A stretch of 5,655 nt of DNA from Actinomycetes bacterium (lineage in GTDB: Bacteria > Actinomycetota > Acidimicrobiia > Acidimicrobiales > Microtrichaceae): positions 1 through 5,655 of the forward strand of contig JAFAFN010000462.1 in NCBI GenBank assembly GCA_023423475.1. Direction: 5' to 3'. The position numbers and the translations under genes are program-made. Below, piece by piece: positions 5,114-5,655 of this stretch. The notes beneath the pieces were generated by a model that saw nothing but the letters and a program-made list of their open reading frames with translations, searched no databases and was not told the origin of the DNA. The first letter of the stretch is position 1; every line of letters begins with the position of its first letter.

Positions 5114-5655
5114 TCAGCCCAGATCGCGCTCGAGCTCCTCGAAGTCCGCACGGCTGATGTCGGGCAGCTCGGCGACACCCGCCAGCAGGTGGCGGTCCCA
5201 GAGGTCCTTGAGGCGCTGCAGCAGCGGTGAGCCCTCCTCGACGCGGAACTCCTCGAGGTGGAACGAGTCGGTGCGGTAGATCGCGACGTCGTAAGGCGGT
5301 CCGACCGAGAGGTTCGCCTGCGCCGTGCTCATCATCGAGCCGAGGCCGATCTTGGTGGCGCTGATCAGGTCGACGTGGGCCTTGGCGGCGAGCTCGAGCA
5401 TGAACTTGCCGTACTTGCTCTCACCGATCTGCAGGAACGGGCGCTCGTCGGACGCGCGGATGTAGTTGCCCTCCGGGTAGACGAGCAGGATGTCGGGTAG
5501 GTGGGTACCGACCTGCCCGCCGAGGATGAAGGTGGCGGTGCCGTCCGCGCCGACGCGTGACAGCGCCGCGGCGTGCTCGGCGGCGATGTCACGACTGAGG
5601 CGGCCGACGTAGAGCGCCGCCTCGAACAGGTGGCCGACGTTGGCGAGGTTCACCG
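5114..5655 (-). CDS. Anbu/BPH-type proteasome homologue, C-terminal part (5' end beyond the window)
   Basis: The minus-strand frame runs in from the right edge to a TGA at 5114-5116; about 180 codons are visible. The GTG at 5651-5653 is probably an internal valine codon, not the start. The residues match Anbu (ancestral beta subunit, also bacterial proteasome homologue): FILGGQVG, LLVYPEGNYIRAS, FLQIGESKYGK, ANLSVGPPYDVAIYRTDS, and a C-terminal LKDLWDRHLLAGVAELPD. Full-length Anbu is about 240-250 residues, so some 60-70 N-terminal residues are missing here. These would hold the catalytic N-terminal threonine, so activity cannot be judged. Anbu is a cytoplasmic Ntn-hydrolase that self-assembles from one type of subunit; its substrates are unknown. 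In other phyla it often sits with genes for a transglutaminase-like protein, an ATP-grasp protein and an alpha-E protein, which would lie outside this window. A 20S proteasome beta subunit is less likely, given the LGGQ and YPEGN motifs. Confidence 0.85.
   Translation of the reverse strand, partial: VNLANVGHLFEAALYVGRLSRDIAAEHAAALSRVGADGTATFILGGQVGTHLPDILLVYPEGNYIRASDERPFLQIGESKYGKFMLELAAKAHVDLISATKIGLGSMMSTAQANLSVGPPYDVAIYRTDSFHLEEFRVEEGSPLLQRLKDLWDRHLLAGVAELPDISRADFEELERDLG

Overview
The window is very GC-rich with strongly G/C-biased third codon positions, uses GTG as well as ATG starts, and packs genes with overlapping ends. This fits a high-GC Actinomycetota genome. A leaderless-type promoter, an arginine/glycine-rich tail on an rRNA methyltransferase and a LemA/DUF2207 pair agree with that. 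A deep actinobacterial lineage such as Acidimicrobiia is my guess, not something the sequence proves.

Layout. Positions 1-93 look like the last codons of an unidentified gene whose stop overlaps the next start. Then comes a tightly coupled plus-strand run: ispD (90-761), ispF (761-1261) and a TrmH/RlmB-type SPOUT 2'-O-methyltransferase (1258-2229). It continues with a DUF2207 membrane protein (2235-3953) and lemA (4006-4566), which has its own strong Shine-Dalgarno. A separate small META-domain lipoprotein (4634-5092) appears to start from its own promoter, with the -10 box placed for a leaderless mRNA. On the minus strand, running in from the right edge, is the C-terminal part of an Anbu/BPH-type proteasome homologue (5114-5655), convergent with the lipoprotein gene.

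How the genes work together. IspD and IspF carry out the third and fifth steps of the MEP pathway to IPP/DMAPP. The methyltransferase gene beside them is a common bacterial neighbour, but cysS, which often sits between ispF and rlmB, is absent here. DUF2207 and LemA are recurrent genomic partners at the membrane with no settled biochemical role. The META lipoprotein adds another envelope protein. The Anbu homologue would be a cytoplasmic self-compartmentalising hydrolase and is probably functionally separate.

Points most worth a second look are an IspF whose usual Thr-Thr-Thr CDP-binding motif reads Arg-Arg-Ala, the Anbu homologue in an apparent actinobacterium, and the leaderless promoter. 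I see no tRNA, rRNA, CRISPR array, insertion sequence or convincing intrinsic terminator, and no gene-free stretch above 300 bases. I do not see a clearly new multi-gene system: most of the window is housekeeping, with a poorly characterised LemA/DUF2207 module.
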